This document shows, piece after piece, positions 8,806 to 18,200 of a stretch of DNA of 64,000 nt (its first letter is position 1; each line of letters opens with the position of its first letter). The notes beneath the pieces were generated by a model. The model did not search any database. It was not told the origin of the DNA and saw only the letters and a list, made by a program, of their open reading frames with translations. The DNA is from Bradyrhizobium yuanmingense. GTDB lineage: Bacteria; Pseudomonadota; Alphaproteobacteria; Rhizobiales; Xanthobacteraceae. The stretch covers positions 62,001-126,000 of the forward strand of contig NZ_JARFML010000004.1 in NCBI RefSeq assembly GCF_029167105.1, read 5' to 3'. Made by a program: the position numbers and the translations under genes.

Positions 8806-9730
8806 GGCTGGTCCTCCCGATCCTGTCGGCGAGCGCAATGAACTGATCGGTTGGCAGCTCCGGGATCGTTTCGGCATGCGCGATGCCTGATATCGTCCAG
8901 ATTTCGACGGCATCCAGGCAGGCACCAAAGCGGCGCAGCCGGTCGGCAAGCCGCTCCTGCTCTGCCTTCAGACCGTCGAGGCCAAAGGGGCCAACCAGAC
9001 CGATCAGCTCCAACGCGGCTTCGCGGAAATCCTGTACACTGTCGTCGGCAAAGAGGTCGGCCGCGCCGAGCAGGCGGCGGTGCTTGCCGCCCATCGTACG
9101 CCAGACCAAAGCGCGATCGCGGGAATCGAACTCCTCGACGCCGCGATTGGTCTCGATGACTTCGGGACCCGACACCGCGATGCGCCCGAACTCCGAAACC
9201 GCGAGCGCGGAGCAGCAGCCCGCGATCAAGCCGCCGCCGCCATAGCATCCGGATCTGCCGCCGACCAGGCCGATGACTTTCACGCCCGCGGCGCGCGCTT
9301 CCATCACAGCGCGCATGATCTCGGCAATGGCAAGCTCGCCGGCATTGGCTTCCTGCAGCCGCACGCCACCGGTGTCGAACAGGATCAGGACGGGGATCGT
9401 GCCGATCTCGCGCGCCGCGCGGAGCAGTCCCGTCAGCTTGGCGCCGTGCACCTCGCCGAAGGCGCCGCCCATGAAGCGGCCCTCCTGCGCAGCGACAAAT
9501 GCCGGTGAGCCATCGAGGCGTCCGTGACCGACAATGATGCCGTCGTCGAACTGCTCGGGAAGATCGAATATCCTCAGGTGCGGGCTGACCTCACGCTGCT
9601 CCGGTCCAATGAACTCAATGAGGCTGCCGGCATCGAGCAGCAGTTCCAGCCGCGTGCGCGCCGACGCCTCGTAGAAGCTGGTGCTCCGCGCCCGTTCGGC
9701 CGGGGTCATATCCCTGAGCGGCGCGGTCAT
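8792..9730 (-). CDS. mdcD: Malonate decarboxylase beta subunit MdcD
   Basis: The beta subunit (312 residues) of the decarboxylase pair, related to the carboxyltransferase beta side of acyl-CoA carboxylases. Visible family features are EFIGPEQREVSPHL near residue 38, GGAFGEVHGAKLTGLL in the middle, FDTGGVRLQEANAGE, and VGGRSGCYGGGGLIAGCCSA, which shapes the oxyanion region. The true start is the ATG at 9730, overlapping the mdcC stop (ATGA); the open frame runs further upstream but only through mdcC. Confidence 0.93.
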   Translation of the reverse strand: MTAPLRDMTPAERARSTSFYEASARTRLELLLDAGSLIEFIGPEQREVSPHLRIFDLPEQFDDGIIVGHGRLDGSPAFVAAQEGRFMGGAFGEVHGAKLTGLLRAAREIGTIPVLILFDTGGVRLQEANAGELAIAEIMRAVMEARAAGVKVIGLVGGRSGCYGGGGLIAGCCSALAVSEFGRIAVSGPEVIETNRGVEEFDSRDRALVWRTMGGKHRRLLGAADLFADDSVQDFREAALELIGLVGPFGLDGLKAEQERLADRLRRFGACLDAVEIWTISGIAHAETIPELPTDQFIALADRIGRTSRDAR

Positions 9731-10050
9731 TGGCCGTGCTCCGCGATCAAACGCACCGCCTGCGCCAGCCGCAGCGAGACCGTATCGGGACGCGCGCCAC
9801 CGTCGTTGATCGAAAATCTCAGCCCGCCGGGCGAATAGCGCTCGACGAAATCGCCGATCACCGCACGCCACACGTCACCGAAGCCGACCGCCGCGGTCTT
9901 GATCTCGAGGGCACATTCCGCATCCGGCAGGACGCGCTCCACCAGCACCTCCAGATTGCCCGAGGCGACCACGCCCACGATCGCGCTCTTCCTGGCGCCG
10001 CCGGCCGGCGCGCGAACATGATGTCGAAAGCTGAGATCTTCCATCGCCAA
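9727..10050 (-). CDS. mdcC: Malonate decarboxylase acyl carrier protein MdcC (delta subunit)
   Basis: A 107-residue dedicated acyl carrier protein. The motif VGVVASGNLEVLVE places the serine that carries the phosphoribosyl-dephospho-CoA arm at about position 30. This arm, made by MdcB and attached by MdcG, holds acetyl or malonyl as a thioester during turnover. The gene lies 3 bp after mdcA and overlaps mdcD by 4 bp, so subunits are made in linked fashion. Confidence 0.93.
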   Translation of the reverse strand: MAMEDLSFRHHVRAPAGGARKSAIVGVVASGNLEVLVERVLPDAECALEIKTAAVGFGDVWRAVIGDFVERYSPGGLRFSINDGGARPDTVSLRLAQAVRLIAEHGQ

Positions 10051-10053
10051 TCC

Positions 10054-11700
10054 TCACCAGTTCCTGAATTTCGACGGCGGCGCGTAGAGCCCGCCCGACC
10101 AGCGCACGAGATCCTTGATCGAGCGCGCCGCCAGCAGGCTGCGATCCGCATCGAGCACATTGATGCCGAGATCCTCCGGGCGGCGGATCACCCCACGCTC
10201 GCGCAGTCTCTCGACCATGCCGTGGTCGCGCCGACGGCCGACCTCGGTGTAGCCCGCGACGCCGCGGATGGCCTGCTCGCGCTCCTGCGCGGTACGGCAC
10301 AGCAGCAGGTTGGCGACGCCCTCCTCGGTGACGATGTGCGTGACGTCGTCGCCATAGATCATGATCGGCGCGAGCTCGAGGTTCAGCTTCTCAGCGAGCT
10401 CCATCGCATCGAGGTTCTCGACGAACAGCGGCACGTTCTTGTCCCCGAACGTCTCGCCGATCTGCACGACCAGCTTGCGACCGCGGCGCAGCAGTGCCGC
10501 ACCATCAGGGTCGGCCTCCGCTCCGGCCTTCAGCCAGGGCACGCTGGGATGACGCCGCCCGCGGGCATCGGCCCCCATGTTCGGGGCGCCGCCGAAGCCG
10601 GCGATGCGGGACGTCGTGACGGTCGACGAATTCCCCTGCAGGTCGATCTGCAAGGTGGAGCCGATGAACATGTCGCAGGCATACAGACCTGCAGCCTGGC
10701 AGAAGGCGCGGTTGGAACGGAGCGAACCGTCAGGCCCGGTGAAATAGACGTCGGACCGGGCGCGGATGTAGTCATCCATGCCGACCTCCGACCCGAACGA
10801 GTGGATCTGCCGCACCCAGCCGGACTCGATCGCGGGAATGAGCGCGGGATGCGGATTCAGCGCGAAGTGAGTTGCGATCCTTCCCTTCAGCCCGAGCCGC
10901 TCGCCGAAGGTCGGCAGCAGAAGCTCGATGGCGGCCGTGCTGAAGCCGATGCCATGATTGAGCCGCTGCACGCCATAGGGCGCATAGATGCCCTTGATCG
11001 CGAGCATCGCGGTCAGGACCTGTCCTTCGGTGATCGCGGCGGGATCACGCGTGAACAGCGGCTCAACGAAGAAGGGCTGGTCGGCCTTGACGATGAAGTG
11101 AACACGGTCGGCCGGGATGTCGACCCGCGGCACCGTCTCCACGATCTCGTTGACCTGGGCGATCACGACGCCGTCCTTGAACGCGGTCGCCTCCACCACG
11201 GTCGGCGTGTCCTCGGTGTTGGGGCCGGTGTAGAGATTGCCTTCGCGGTCGGCGCTGACGGCGGCGACCAGCGCCACGTGCGGGGTGAGATCGATGAAGT
11301 AGCGGGCGAACAGTTCGAGATAGGTGTGGACTGCGCCGAGCTCGATCTTGCCGCCGAACAGCATGCGGGCGATGCGGGCCGATTGCGGCCCGGAATAGGC
11401 ATAGTCGAGACGCTTGGCGACACCGCGGTCGAACAGGTCGAGATGCTCGGACAGAACGACGCCGGACTGAACCATGTGGAGATCATTGACCCTGGAGATA
11501 TCGACCGCCAGCAACGCACGGCTGAGCAGATCCGCCTGCTTCTGGTTGTCACCCTCGAGGCAAACCCGGTCGCCCGGCCGGATCACGGCTTCCAGCAGGC
11601 GCGTGGCATCGCGGGCCTGCACGACTTTGCCATGGCCAAATCCGGCCCCAGCCGCGATGCGCTCATCGCGCGCGGCGCGGTTGTTCTGCCAACCCGTCAT
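10054..11700 (-). CDS. mdcA: Malonate decarboxylase alpha subunit MdcA (acetyl-S-ACP:malonate ACP transferase)
   Basis: MdcA (548 residues) exchanges acetyl for malonate on the carrier protein, releasing acetate. The sequence has the family hallmarks: PGDRVCLEGDNQKQADLL near the N-terminus, YSGPQSARIARML, FFVEPLFTRDP, HGIGFSTAAIELLLPT, and FGGAPNMGADARGRRHPS in the second half. The full family length is present with no interruption. It is the first enzyme gene of the mdc operon; a 66-codon ORF overlaps its start by 4 bp. With MdcC, D and E it forms the four-subunit cytoplasmic enzyme. Confidence 0.95.
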   Translation of the reverse strand: MTGWQNNRAARDERIAAGAGFGHGKVVQARDATRLLEAVIRPGDRVCLEGDNQKQADLLSRALLAVDISRVNDLHMVQSGVVLSEHLDLFDRGVAKRLDYAYSGPQSARIARMLFGGKIELGAVHTYLELFARYFIDLTPHVALVAAVSADREGNLYTGPNTEDTPTVVEATAFKDGVVIAQVNEIVETVPRVDIPADRVHFIVKADQPFFVEPLFTRDPAAITEGQVLTAMLAIKGIYAPYGVQRLNHGIGFSTAAIELLLPTFGERLGLKGRIATHFALNPHPALIPAIESGWVRQIHSFGSEVGMDDYIRARSDVYFTGPDGSLRSNRAFCQAAGLYACDMFIGSTLQIDLQGNSSTVTTSRIAGFGGAPNMGADARGRRHPSVPWLKAGAEADPDGAALLRRGRKLVVQIGETFGDKNVPLFVENLDAMELAEKLNLELAPIMIYGDDVTHIVTEEGVANLLLCRTAQEREQAIRGVAGYTEVGRRRDHGMVERLRERGVIRRPEDLGINVLDADRSLLAARSIKDLVRWSGGLYAPPSKFRNW

Positions 11701-11897
11701 GATCTCCGCTCCCTGGCGGCCGGCCGGGTCTCGACATTGGTATCAACGAGACAAGGATGGATGCCGTCATAGGCGGTGTCGCCCGCAACGATCAGGTCGA
11801 GAGCCGGGACGCGTAGGCTGGATTGGGCCGTATCGGTCCGTCCCACGCCGATGACGCTCCAGTTCAGGACGCCGCTGCTATTCTCGATCGCATTCAT
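11697..11897 (-). CDS. Small ORF leading the malonate decarboxylase operon (unknown function)
   Basis: A 66-codon ORF starting MNAIENSSGVLNW, with a good ribosome-binding site (GGAGAA, 6 nt before the ATG), whose TGA overlaps the mdcA ATG (ATGA). No signal peptide, membrane segment or recognised domain is visible; the middle (SSLRVPALDLIVAGDTAYDG) looks like ordinary folded-protein composition. The tight coupling suggests it is translated ahead of mdcA. It could be an accessory protein or a leader that sets mdcA translation. I do not recognise it from other mdc operons. Confidence 0.6.
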   Translation of the reverse strand: MNAIENSSGVLNWSVIGVGRTDTAQSSLRVPALDLIVAGDTAYDGIHPCLVDTNVETRPAARERRS

Positions 11898-11923
11898 GAT
11901 ATTCTCCGGGACGGGCAGTCGGA

Positions 11924-11951
11924 CCGGCGGGAATGCTGTCGCTCCCGCCGG
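11924..11951. repeat. Intergenic hairpin ahead of the mdc operon
   Basis: A perfect 9-bp inverted repeat, CCGGCGGGA and TCCCGCCGG, with a 10-nt loop lies between the alpha/beta hydrolase gene and the small mdc leader ORF. There is no T tract on either side, so it is not a classical terminator. It could be an mRNA processing or stabilising structure, or an operator. Confidence 0.5.
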
Positions 11952-11992
11952 CCTTCCTTCTGCCGGCCGTGCGTCAGGACCGGCAAAGGGCT

Positions 11993-12778
11993 TCAGCGCG
12001 TGGCGAGCTGCTGGATGCTGCGCGCAGCGCGAGCGATGATGGCCGCCACTTCCTTCGGATGCGACTCGTAGACCGAGTGGCTGGCGCCCGGGATCACGGT
12101 GGTCTGGCTCTTGGCACGCTCGTAGTACCAGCGCTCGAGATCCGGATTGATGATCTGGTCGCCGCCGGCAACGATGCCCCAGCTCGGCTTGGTCTTCCAC
12201 GCAGCCGCCGTCAGCGGCGTGCTGAACACCTGCGCCGCGGCAGGAACCTGGGAGCGCGCGACGAACTCGGCGCGCTCGCGCGGCAGATCCGGCGCGAACA
12301 GCTTCGGGAATTGCACCGGATCGAGATAGGTGAACTTGTCGGGCGTGACCTTGATGACGCCTTCGGTCTTGCCGAGCACGCTCGGCGTCTTCTTGCCCAG
12401 CGTCGATTCGTCCTCGCCGACGTCGGGCGCATGCGCGGCGACGTAGACGAGACCGGCGACGTTTGGGTGAACACCGGCCTCGGTGATGATCGAACCGCCA
12501 TAGCTGTGACCGACGAGGAGCGTCGGGCCGTCCTGAAGATCGAGAATGCGCTTCGCCGCCGTGACGTCGGCGGCGAACGACGTCTCGGGCTCCTGCACCA
12601 TCGTCACGCGGAAGCCTTCCTTGGTCAGGATCTCGTAGACGGGCTTCCAGCCCGACGCATCGACCCAGGCACCGTGCACCAGGACGATGTTCTTCAAGGG
12701 CTCTGCGCGTGCGGGAGCGGCGGTTGCGAACAGGGAGAGGGCGGTGGCGAAGGCGAAGCCAGCGATGAGGTGTTTCAT
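11993..12778 (-). CDS. Exported alpha/beta hydrolase
   Basis: An exported protein of 261 residues with an N-terminal signal peptide (about 1-25, ending AAPARA). It has the alpha/beta-hydrolase fold: LVHGAWVDASGW forms the oxyanion loop, GHSYGG puts the nucleophile serine at about 92, and the catalytic histidine is in GASHSVYESHP near the C-terminus. Short methylketone-esterase/salicylate-esterase-like hydrolases share this layout, but the substrate cannot be read. A close paralogue with the same architecture is at 63145-63900. It lies 95 bp upstream of the mdc leader ORF on the same strand, so partial cotranscription is possible. Confidence 0.88.
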   Translation of the reverse strand: MKHLIAGFAFATALSLFATAAPARAEPLKNIVLVHGAWVDASGWKPVYEILTKEGFRVTMVQEPETSFAADVTAAKRILDLQDGPTLLVGHSYGGSIITEAGVHPNVAGLVYVAAHAPDVGEDESTLGKKTPSVLGKTEGVIKVTPDKFTYLDPVQFPKLFAPDLPRERAEFVARSQVPAAAQVFSTPLTAAAWKTKPSWGIVAGGDQIINPDLERWYYERAKSQTTVIPGASHSVYESHPKEVAAIIARAARSIQQLATR

Positions 12779-13035
12779 GTCGGGATCACTCCGGGTTGGA
12801 ATGACACGACACTAGTTTCGCCGCTCGCCTGCGTATTTCAGCAAGCAACTGTCATTGCCACTTCGCACGCCGGGCATCTTAAGCGGAGGACCGCGTCATG
12901 CACACTGAAATCCCTGACATGATCTCCCGCAAGCGTGAACGCCCGGCGTTCATACGTGGAAGACATTCGATGCGCGACCTGTCATTCACGACAACGCTTC
13001 TGACGTCGGTTGAAATCCAAGCATGGGATCAAACA

Positions 13036-13377
13036 ATGACATCCATCGCAAAGTGCCGGATGGCCTTCTTCATCCTGTTGTGCGCGACAGTACCTGCGCA
13101 TGCCGGAACCTGCGCGGATGACATCGCGCACACCCAGGTGCAGCTGGATCTTGCCATCGAGAAGGACGCGGACTCCCATGGTTGGAAGCCGGAGAGCCTC
13201 AGCGCGCTGCGCAGCCATCAGCCCACGCCCCGCTCGCTCGCAAAAGCCGAGGGCGACAACGGCATCGGCTTCATGGGCGCGCTCGATTCACTCGACCGCG
13301 CCCGCGCCGCCGATCGCAGCGGCGACATCGAGGCCTGCAGCCGGGAGATCGCACGCGCGCGGGCCGTCCTGAGATAG
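13036..13377 (+). CDS. Small exported protein, unknown function
   Basis: A predicted periplasmic protein of 113 residues. I start it at the ATG at 13036 because the signal peptide (AFFILLCATVPAHAG) begins just after it; the frame is open further upstream but that part looks non-coding. The mature protein begins TCADDIAHTQ, is mostly helical and hydrophilic, and contains two cysteines. I recognise no domain. The gene is divergent from the hydrolase at 11993. Confidence 0.65.
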   Translation: MTSIAKCRMAFFILLCATVPAHAGTCADDIAHTQVQLDLAIEKDADSHGWKPESLSALRSHQPTPRSLAKAEGDNGIGFMGALDSLDRARAADRSGDIEACSREIARARAVLR

Positions 13378-13512
13378 CAGATGCCGTTCAAGGGTCGAAG
13401 GCAAGGCGATGCGCGCAACGCGGTCGTGCAGCCGGGATCAGGACGTGCGTTCTGGAAATACCCGTCCGAGCGCAGCTCTCTAATGTCGATGCAATCAGGT
13501 GGAGCCTTCTCC

Positions 13513-14052
13513 ATGCATAAACAGCACTCATCGAACAATGGGGCCAAACGCGGGTCGGGATCGCGCCGAACCTTTTTGATGAATCTCGGTGCGATGCTTG
13601 CGAGCGGCATGCTGTGGCTGGTCGCGGGCGGTGCCATCGCTCAGACGACAGTGCCTGGCATGCAACCACCTGCCGGTATGCTCGCGACGTCACCGCTCAA
13701 CCCGCAATCCACGCGGCCCGTGGGCATTCCGCTGGGATCGACCGAGATCGCGACGCCCGGCATCTCTCCGATCAATCCCATGCAGAGCACTACGGGCTGC
13801 GTCGGATCGAGCAGTACCGCATCGACGGGAGCGTTGTTCGATGGCGGCGGGCTGTCCGGCGCCCAGTCGACCAATTGCCCGGGCGGCGCCGTAGTGGCCT
13901 CGCCCCTGCCCTCGACATCGACCGTTGGCCGCGTCGGAATTCCGCTGGGCTCCACCGAGATAGGCGGCGCTGGAATAAGTCCGTCCGTACCGGTGCCCGG
14001 ACCCAACTCCACGGTCGGCACGGCTCCAATCGACGGCTCCGGCAATCCCTGA
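13513..14052 (+). CDS. Exported Pro/Gly/Ser/Thr-rich protein with an internal repeat
   Basis: The ATG at 13513 has GGAG 8 nt upstream and is followed by a twin-arginine-like, hydrophobic signal (SRRTFLMNLGAML to GGAIAQ). The 179-residue product is low in charge and rich in Pro, Gly, Ser and Thr. It carries the same unit twice, VGIPLGSTEIATPGISP and VGIPLGSTEIGGAGISP, about 75 residues apart. Two cysteines flank the spacer. Proteins of this style are common in Bradyrhizobium and are probably extended periplasmic or surface proteins. The efflux genes begin 20 bp downstream, so it may head that operon. Confidence 0.7.
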   Translation: MHKQHSSNNGAKRGSGSRRTFLMNLGAMLASGMLWLVAGGAIAQTTVPGMQPPAGMLATSPLNPQSTRPVGIPLGSTEIATPGISPINPMQSTTGCVGSSSTASTGALFDGGGLSGAQSTNCPGGAVVASPLPSTSTVGRVGIPLGSTEIGGAGISPSVPVPGPNSTVGTAPIDGSGNP

Positions 14053-14072
14053 GATCAACAAGGACGACCTCC

Positions 14073-15245
14073 GTGAAACGGAACCTTATCATTGCACTCG
14101 TTGCTGTCGCCGGGCTCCTGATCGGCGGAGGCCTGTCGTTCTTCGGCAGCGACCGGAAACCCGCCGTGGCGGCTGCGCCGGTGGCAGCCGTCGTGCCAGT
14201 GGTCGCTGCCACCGTCACCGGCAAGGACGTCCCGATCTATCTCCGCGGTATCGGGACGGTGATCGCCTACAACACCGACGTCGTACGCAGCCAGATTCAA
14301 GGGCAGATCATCAAGATCGCTTTCACCGAGGGACAGACGGTGAAGACCGGGGACCTGCTCGCCCAGATCGATCCACGGCCCTACGAGGCCCAGATCGAGC
14401 AGCTGACGGCCAATCGCGACAGGGATCAGGCGCAGCTCGCCAATGCCGAGGCAAATCTGTCCCGCTACAATCAACTCGGCGACAAGGGCTATGCGACCCC
14501 GCAACTGATCGAAACGCAGTCCGCGCAGGTCGCGCAGCTCAAGGCCGCCGTGAAGGCGGACCAGGCCCAGATCGACGAGGCCAATGTCCAGCTCAGCTAT
14601 ACGCGCCTCACGTCGGCAATTCCCGGTATCACCGGCGTCCGCCAGATCGACGTCGGCAACGTGATTCACCCGACCGACCCGAACGGTCTCGTCGTCGTGA
14701 CGCAGATCGAGCCGATTTCGCTGCTTTTCACCCTGCCGCAGACGGACCTGCCCGTTATCCAGCAGCACGCCGCAAAGGGCGAGCTGAAGGTCATCGCCTA
14801 CAGCCAGGATAACAAGATGAAGCTCGACGAGGGCACGCTACTGCTGGTCAACAACGAGATCGCGGGAACAACCGGCACGGTCCAGCTCAAGGCGGTGTTT
14901 CCGAACCATGAGCACCGGCTGTGGCCGGGCCAGCTGGTGAACGCGCGCCTGCTGCTTGAGGTTCAGAAGAACGCGCTCACCGTCGCCGGATCGGCCATAC
15001 AGCAGGGGCCGAACGGTAGCTACGTCTACGTCGTCTCTCCCGAACAGACCGCGGCGCTGCGCCCCGTTCACGTCGCGCAGATCAGCGACGGACAGGCCCT
15101 GATCGATCAGGGCCTGAAGCCGGGCGACGTCGTCGTGGTCGACGGTCAGTATCGGCTGACGGAAGGCAGCCGCGTTCGCGAACTGCACGGCAAGGCGGCG
15201 CAGGAAGCCGACCTGCAGAGCGCCGTGCAGGATGCGATCCCATGA
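14073..15245 (+). CDS. RND efflux periplasmic adaptor (membrane fusion protein)
   Basis: The adaptor subunit (390 residues) of a tripartite efflux pump. It starts with GTG at 14073 behind an AGGA site. One N-terminal membrane anchor (IIALVAVAGLLIGGGLSF) is followed by the lipoyl/barrel-sandwich halves (VRSQIQGQIIKIAFTEGQTV and LLAQIDPRPYEAQIEQL) and a coiled-coil hairpin (about 110-180). Beta-barrel and membrane-proximal domains complete it. This is the MdtA/AcrA family. Its stop overlaps the transporter start by 4 bp. No outer-membrane channel gene is nearby, so the pump must recruit one encoded elsewhere. Confidence 0.93.
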   Translation: MKRNLIIALVAVAGLLIGGGLSFFGSDRKPAVAAAPVAAVVPVVAATVTGKDVPIYLRGIGTVIAYNTDVVRSQIQGQIIKIAFTEGQTVKTGDLLAQIDPRPYEAQIEQLTANRDRDQAQLANAEANLSRYNQLGDKGYATPQLIETQSAQVAQLKAAVKADQAQIDEANVQLSYTRLTSAIPGITGVRQIDVGNVIHPTDPNGLVVVTQIEPISLLFTLPQTDLPVIQQHAAKGELKVIAYSQDNKMKLDEGTLLLVNNEIAGTTGTVQLKAVFPNHEHRLWPGQLVNARLLLEVQKNALTVAGSAIQQGPNGSYVYVVSPEQTAALRPVHVAQISDGQALIDQGLKPGDVVVVDGQYRLTEGSRVRELHGKAAQEADLQSAVQDAIP

Positions 15246-18200
15246 ACCTCTCCGCGCCCTTCATCTTGCGGCCGATCGCGACCGCCTTACTGATGACCGG
15301 CCTGCTGCTGTGCGGCCTTGCGGCCTATCCGCTGCTGCCGGTCGGCGCGCTGCCGAACGTCAATTACCCGACCATCCAGATCTCGGCGCAACTGCCCGGC
15401 GCCGATCCAGGCACTATCGCGTCGTCGCTCGCGACCCCGCTCGAGCAGCAGCTCAGCCAGATCCCCGGCATCACACAGCTCACCTCGTCCAGTGCGCTCG
15501 GCGTCGCCCAGCTCACCGTGCAATTCGAGCTGTCGCGCACGGTGGATAGCGCGGCGGTGGACGTGCTCGCCGCGATCAACGCCGCCAGCCCCTTCCTACC
15601 GCCGAATATCCCCTACCCGCCGACAATCAGGAAGGTGAACCCGGCCGAGACGCCGATCATGCTGATCGCGCTGACATCGGCCTCGCTGCCGCTGACAACG
15701 GTCGACGCCTATGCGGAAAACATCCTGCTGCCGAAAATTTCGCAGGTCCCCGGCGTCGGCCTCGTCGGCATCGGCGGCCAGCAGAAGCCCGCGATCCGCA
15801 TCCGCGTCAATCCGCAGGCGCTTGCCGCCCGCAGCATCGGCCTCGAAGACGTCCGCAACGTCATCGCGGGCGCCAATGTCGATCTGCCGAAGGGCACGCT
15901 CAACAGCCCACGCGTGACCTATACGCTGAACACCAACGATCAGCTGCTGAAACCCTCGACCTACGAAGACCTCATCATCGCCTATCGCAACGGCTCGCCG
16001 GTGCGGATACGCGACATCGGCAACGCGATCGAGGGACCCGAGAACGATCTCCTGGCCGGCTGGTACGGCAAGGAGCCGGCCATCATCCTCGCCATCCAGC
16101 GCGTCCCCGGCGCCAACGTCATCGAGACGGTCGATCGCGTCAAGCAGCTGTTGCCGCAGCTCCAGGCTTCCGTTCCGCCGGCGATCAAGGTGACGATCGC
16201 CGCCGATCGCACAGCGACCATCCGCGCCGCTGTCTCCGACGTTCAATTCACACTGATGCTGACTGTCGCCCTGGTGGTGATGGTCATCTTCCTGTTCCTG
16301 CGGAATTTCTGGGCCACGATCATCCCGGCGATCACGGTCCCCCTGGCGCTGGTCGGCACCTTCGCGGTCCTCTATGTGCTCGGCTACAGCCTGGACAACC
16401 TCTCGCTGATGGCGCTCTCGATCGCGGTGGGTTTCGTGGTCGACGATGCCGTCGTCGTCATCGAGAATATCGTGCGCCATCTCGAACAGGGCATGACGCC
16501 GATGGAGGCCGCGCTCAAGGGCTCCGCCGAAATCGGCTTCACGATTGTCTCCATCACCCTGTCGCTGATCGCGGTCTTCATTCCGCTGTTCCTGATGGGC
16601 GGCTATGTCGGCAAGCTGTTCCAGGAATTCGCCGTCACGATCACGGCCTCGCTGCTGCTGTCGCTGGTCATCTCGCTCACCCTGACGCCGATGATGTGCG
16701 CCCGCCTCCTGAAGGACGATTCACGGAGGAAGCACGGCAAGCTCTACCTCGTCTTCGAGCGTGGCTTCGATGCCATGCTCGCGCTCTACGCGCGGGGCCT
16801 TCGCGTCGTTCTGCGCCATCGCTTCGCGACGCTGCTGGTGATGCTCTCGACCATCGCGCTGACCGGCTACCTCTACATGATCATCCCAAAGGGATTTTTC
16901 CCGCAGCAGGACACCGGTCAGATCGTCGGCATCACCGAGGCCGCCCAGGACATCTCCTTCCCGGCCATGTCCGAACGCCAGCAGGCGATCGTCGACATCC
17001 TGTCGAAGGACCCGGCGATCCAGTCGGTGGCGAGCTATATAGGTCCGGGAGGGCCGACGGCAACGCTGAACCAGGGGCGCATCTTCATCGTGCTGAAGCC
17101 GAAGCCGGAGCGCAAGGCGAGCGCCGACCAGATCATCGAACGGCTGGGGCCCAGGCTCGCCCACATCCAGGGCATCCGGCTCTACATGCAGGCCGCCCAG
17201 GACATCACCATAGGCGCCCGCCTGTCGAAGACCCAGTATCAGTACACGCTGACGGACGCCGATTCCAGCGAGCTCACCCACTGGTCGGCGATTTTCCTGG
17301 ACAAGCTCCGCGCGCTCGACGTCATCAGCGACGTCGCAAGCGACCAGGCCAATGCCGGTCCGCGGCTGGAGGTCACCGTCAATCGCGAGGTCGCCTCGAG
17401 CTTCGGTATCCTGCCCACGACGATCGACAATGCGCTCGACGACGCCTTCGGCCAGCGCATCGTCTCCACCATCTTCACCTCACTGAACCAGTATCACGTC
17501 GTGATGGAGGTCGATCCGCGCTTCCAGTACGGGCCCGAAGCGCTCAAGGACATCTACCTGAATTCGGCCTCCGGCCAGCAAGTCCCGCTCAGCACGCTGG
17601 TTCACAGCGTGATCAAGCCTGCGCCGATCCTGATCAATCACCAGAGCCTATTTCCGTCCGTGACGATCTCGTTCAACCTGAAGCCCGGCGTCGCGCTGGG
17701 TGATGCGGTGACGGCGATCCAGAGGATCGAGAAGGAGACCGGCAAACCCGCCTCGCTGTCGACCTCGTTCCAGGGTAACGCCCAGGCTTTCCAGTCTTCC
17801 CTGCGAGGCACACCGCTGTTGATCGGGGCGGCGCTGATCGTGATCTACATCATCCTCGGCGTGCTCTACGAGAGCCTGATCCACCCCATCACGATCCTGT
17901 CGACGCTGCCTTCTGCGGGCATCGGCGCGCTATTGCTGCTGCTCGCGGTCCATATGGATCTCAGCGTCATCGCCATCATCGGCATCATCCTCCTGATCGG
18001 CATTGTGAAGAAGAATGGCATCATGCTGGTCGACTTCGCCCTCGAGGTGGAGCGCCAGCACGGGCTCGGCCCGGAAGAGGCAATCTACCAGGCCTGCACG
18101 TTGCGCTTCCGCCCGATCCTGATGACTACGATGGCGGCGCTATTCGGAGGCGTGCCGCTGATGATCGGCTCGGGTACCGGCGCGGAGCTGCGGCAGCCGC

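Noticed and set aside
9730..11772. Long plus-strand open frame of 680 codons opposite mdcA, C and D
   Set aside because: It runs antisense through well-identified mdc genes and has the Arg/Gly/Asp-rich composition of a GC-rich shadow frame.
13614..14072. N-terminal extension of the efflux adaptor frame
   Set aside because: The part before the GTG at 14073 overlaps the exported-protein gene out of frame and is Arg-rich; the membrane anchor begins at the GTG.
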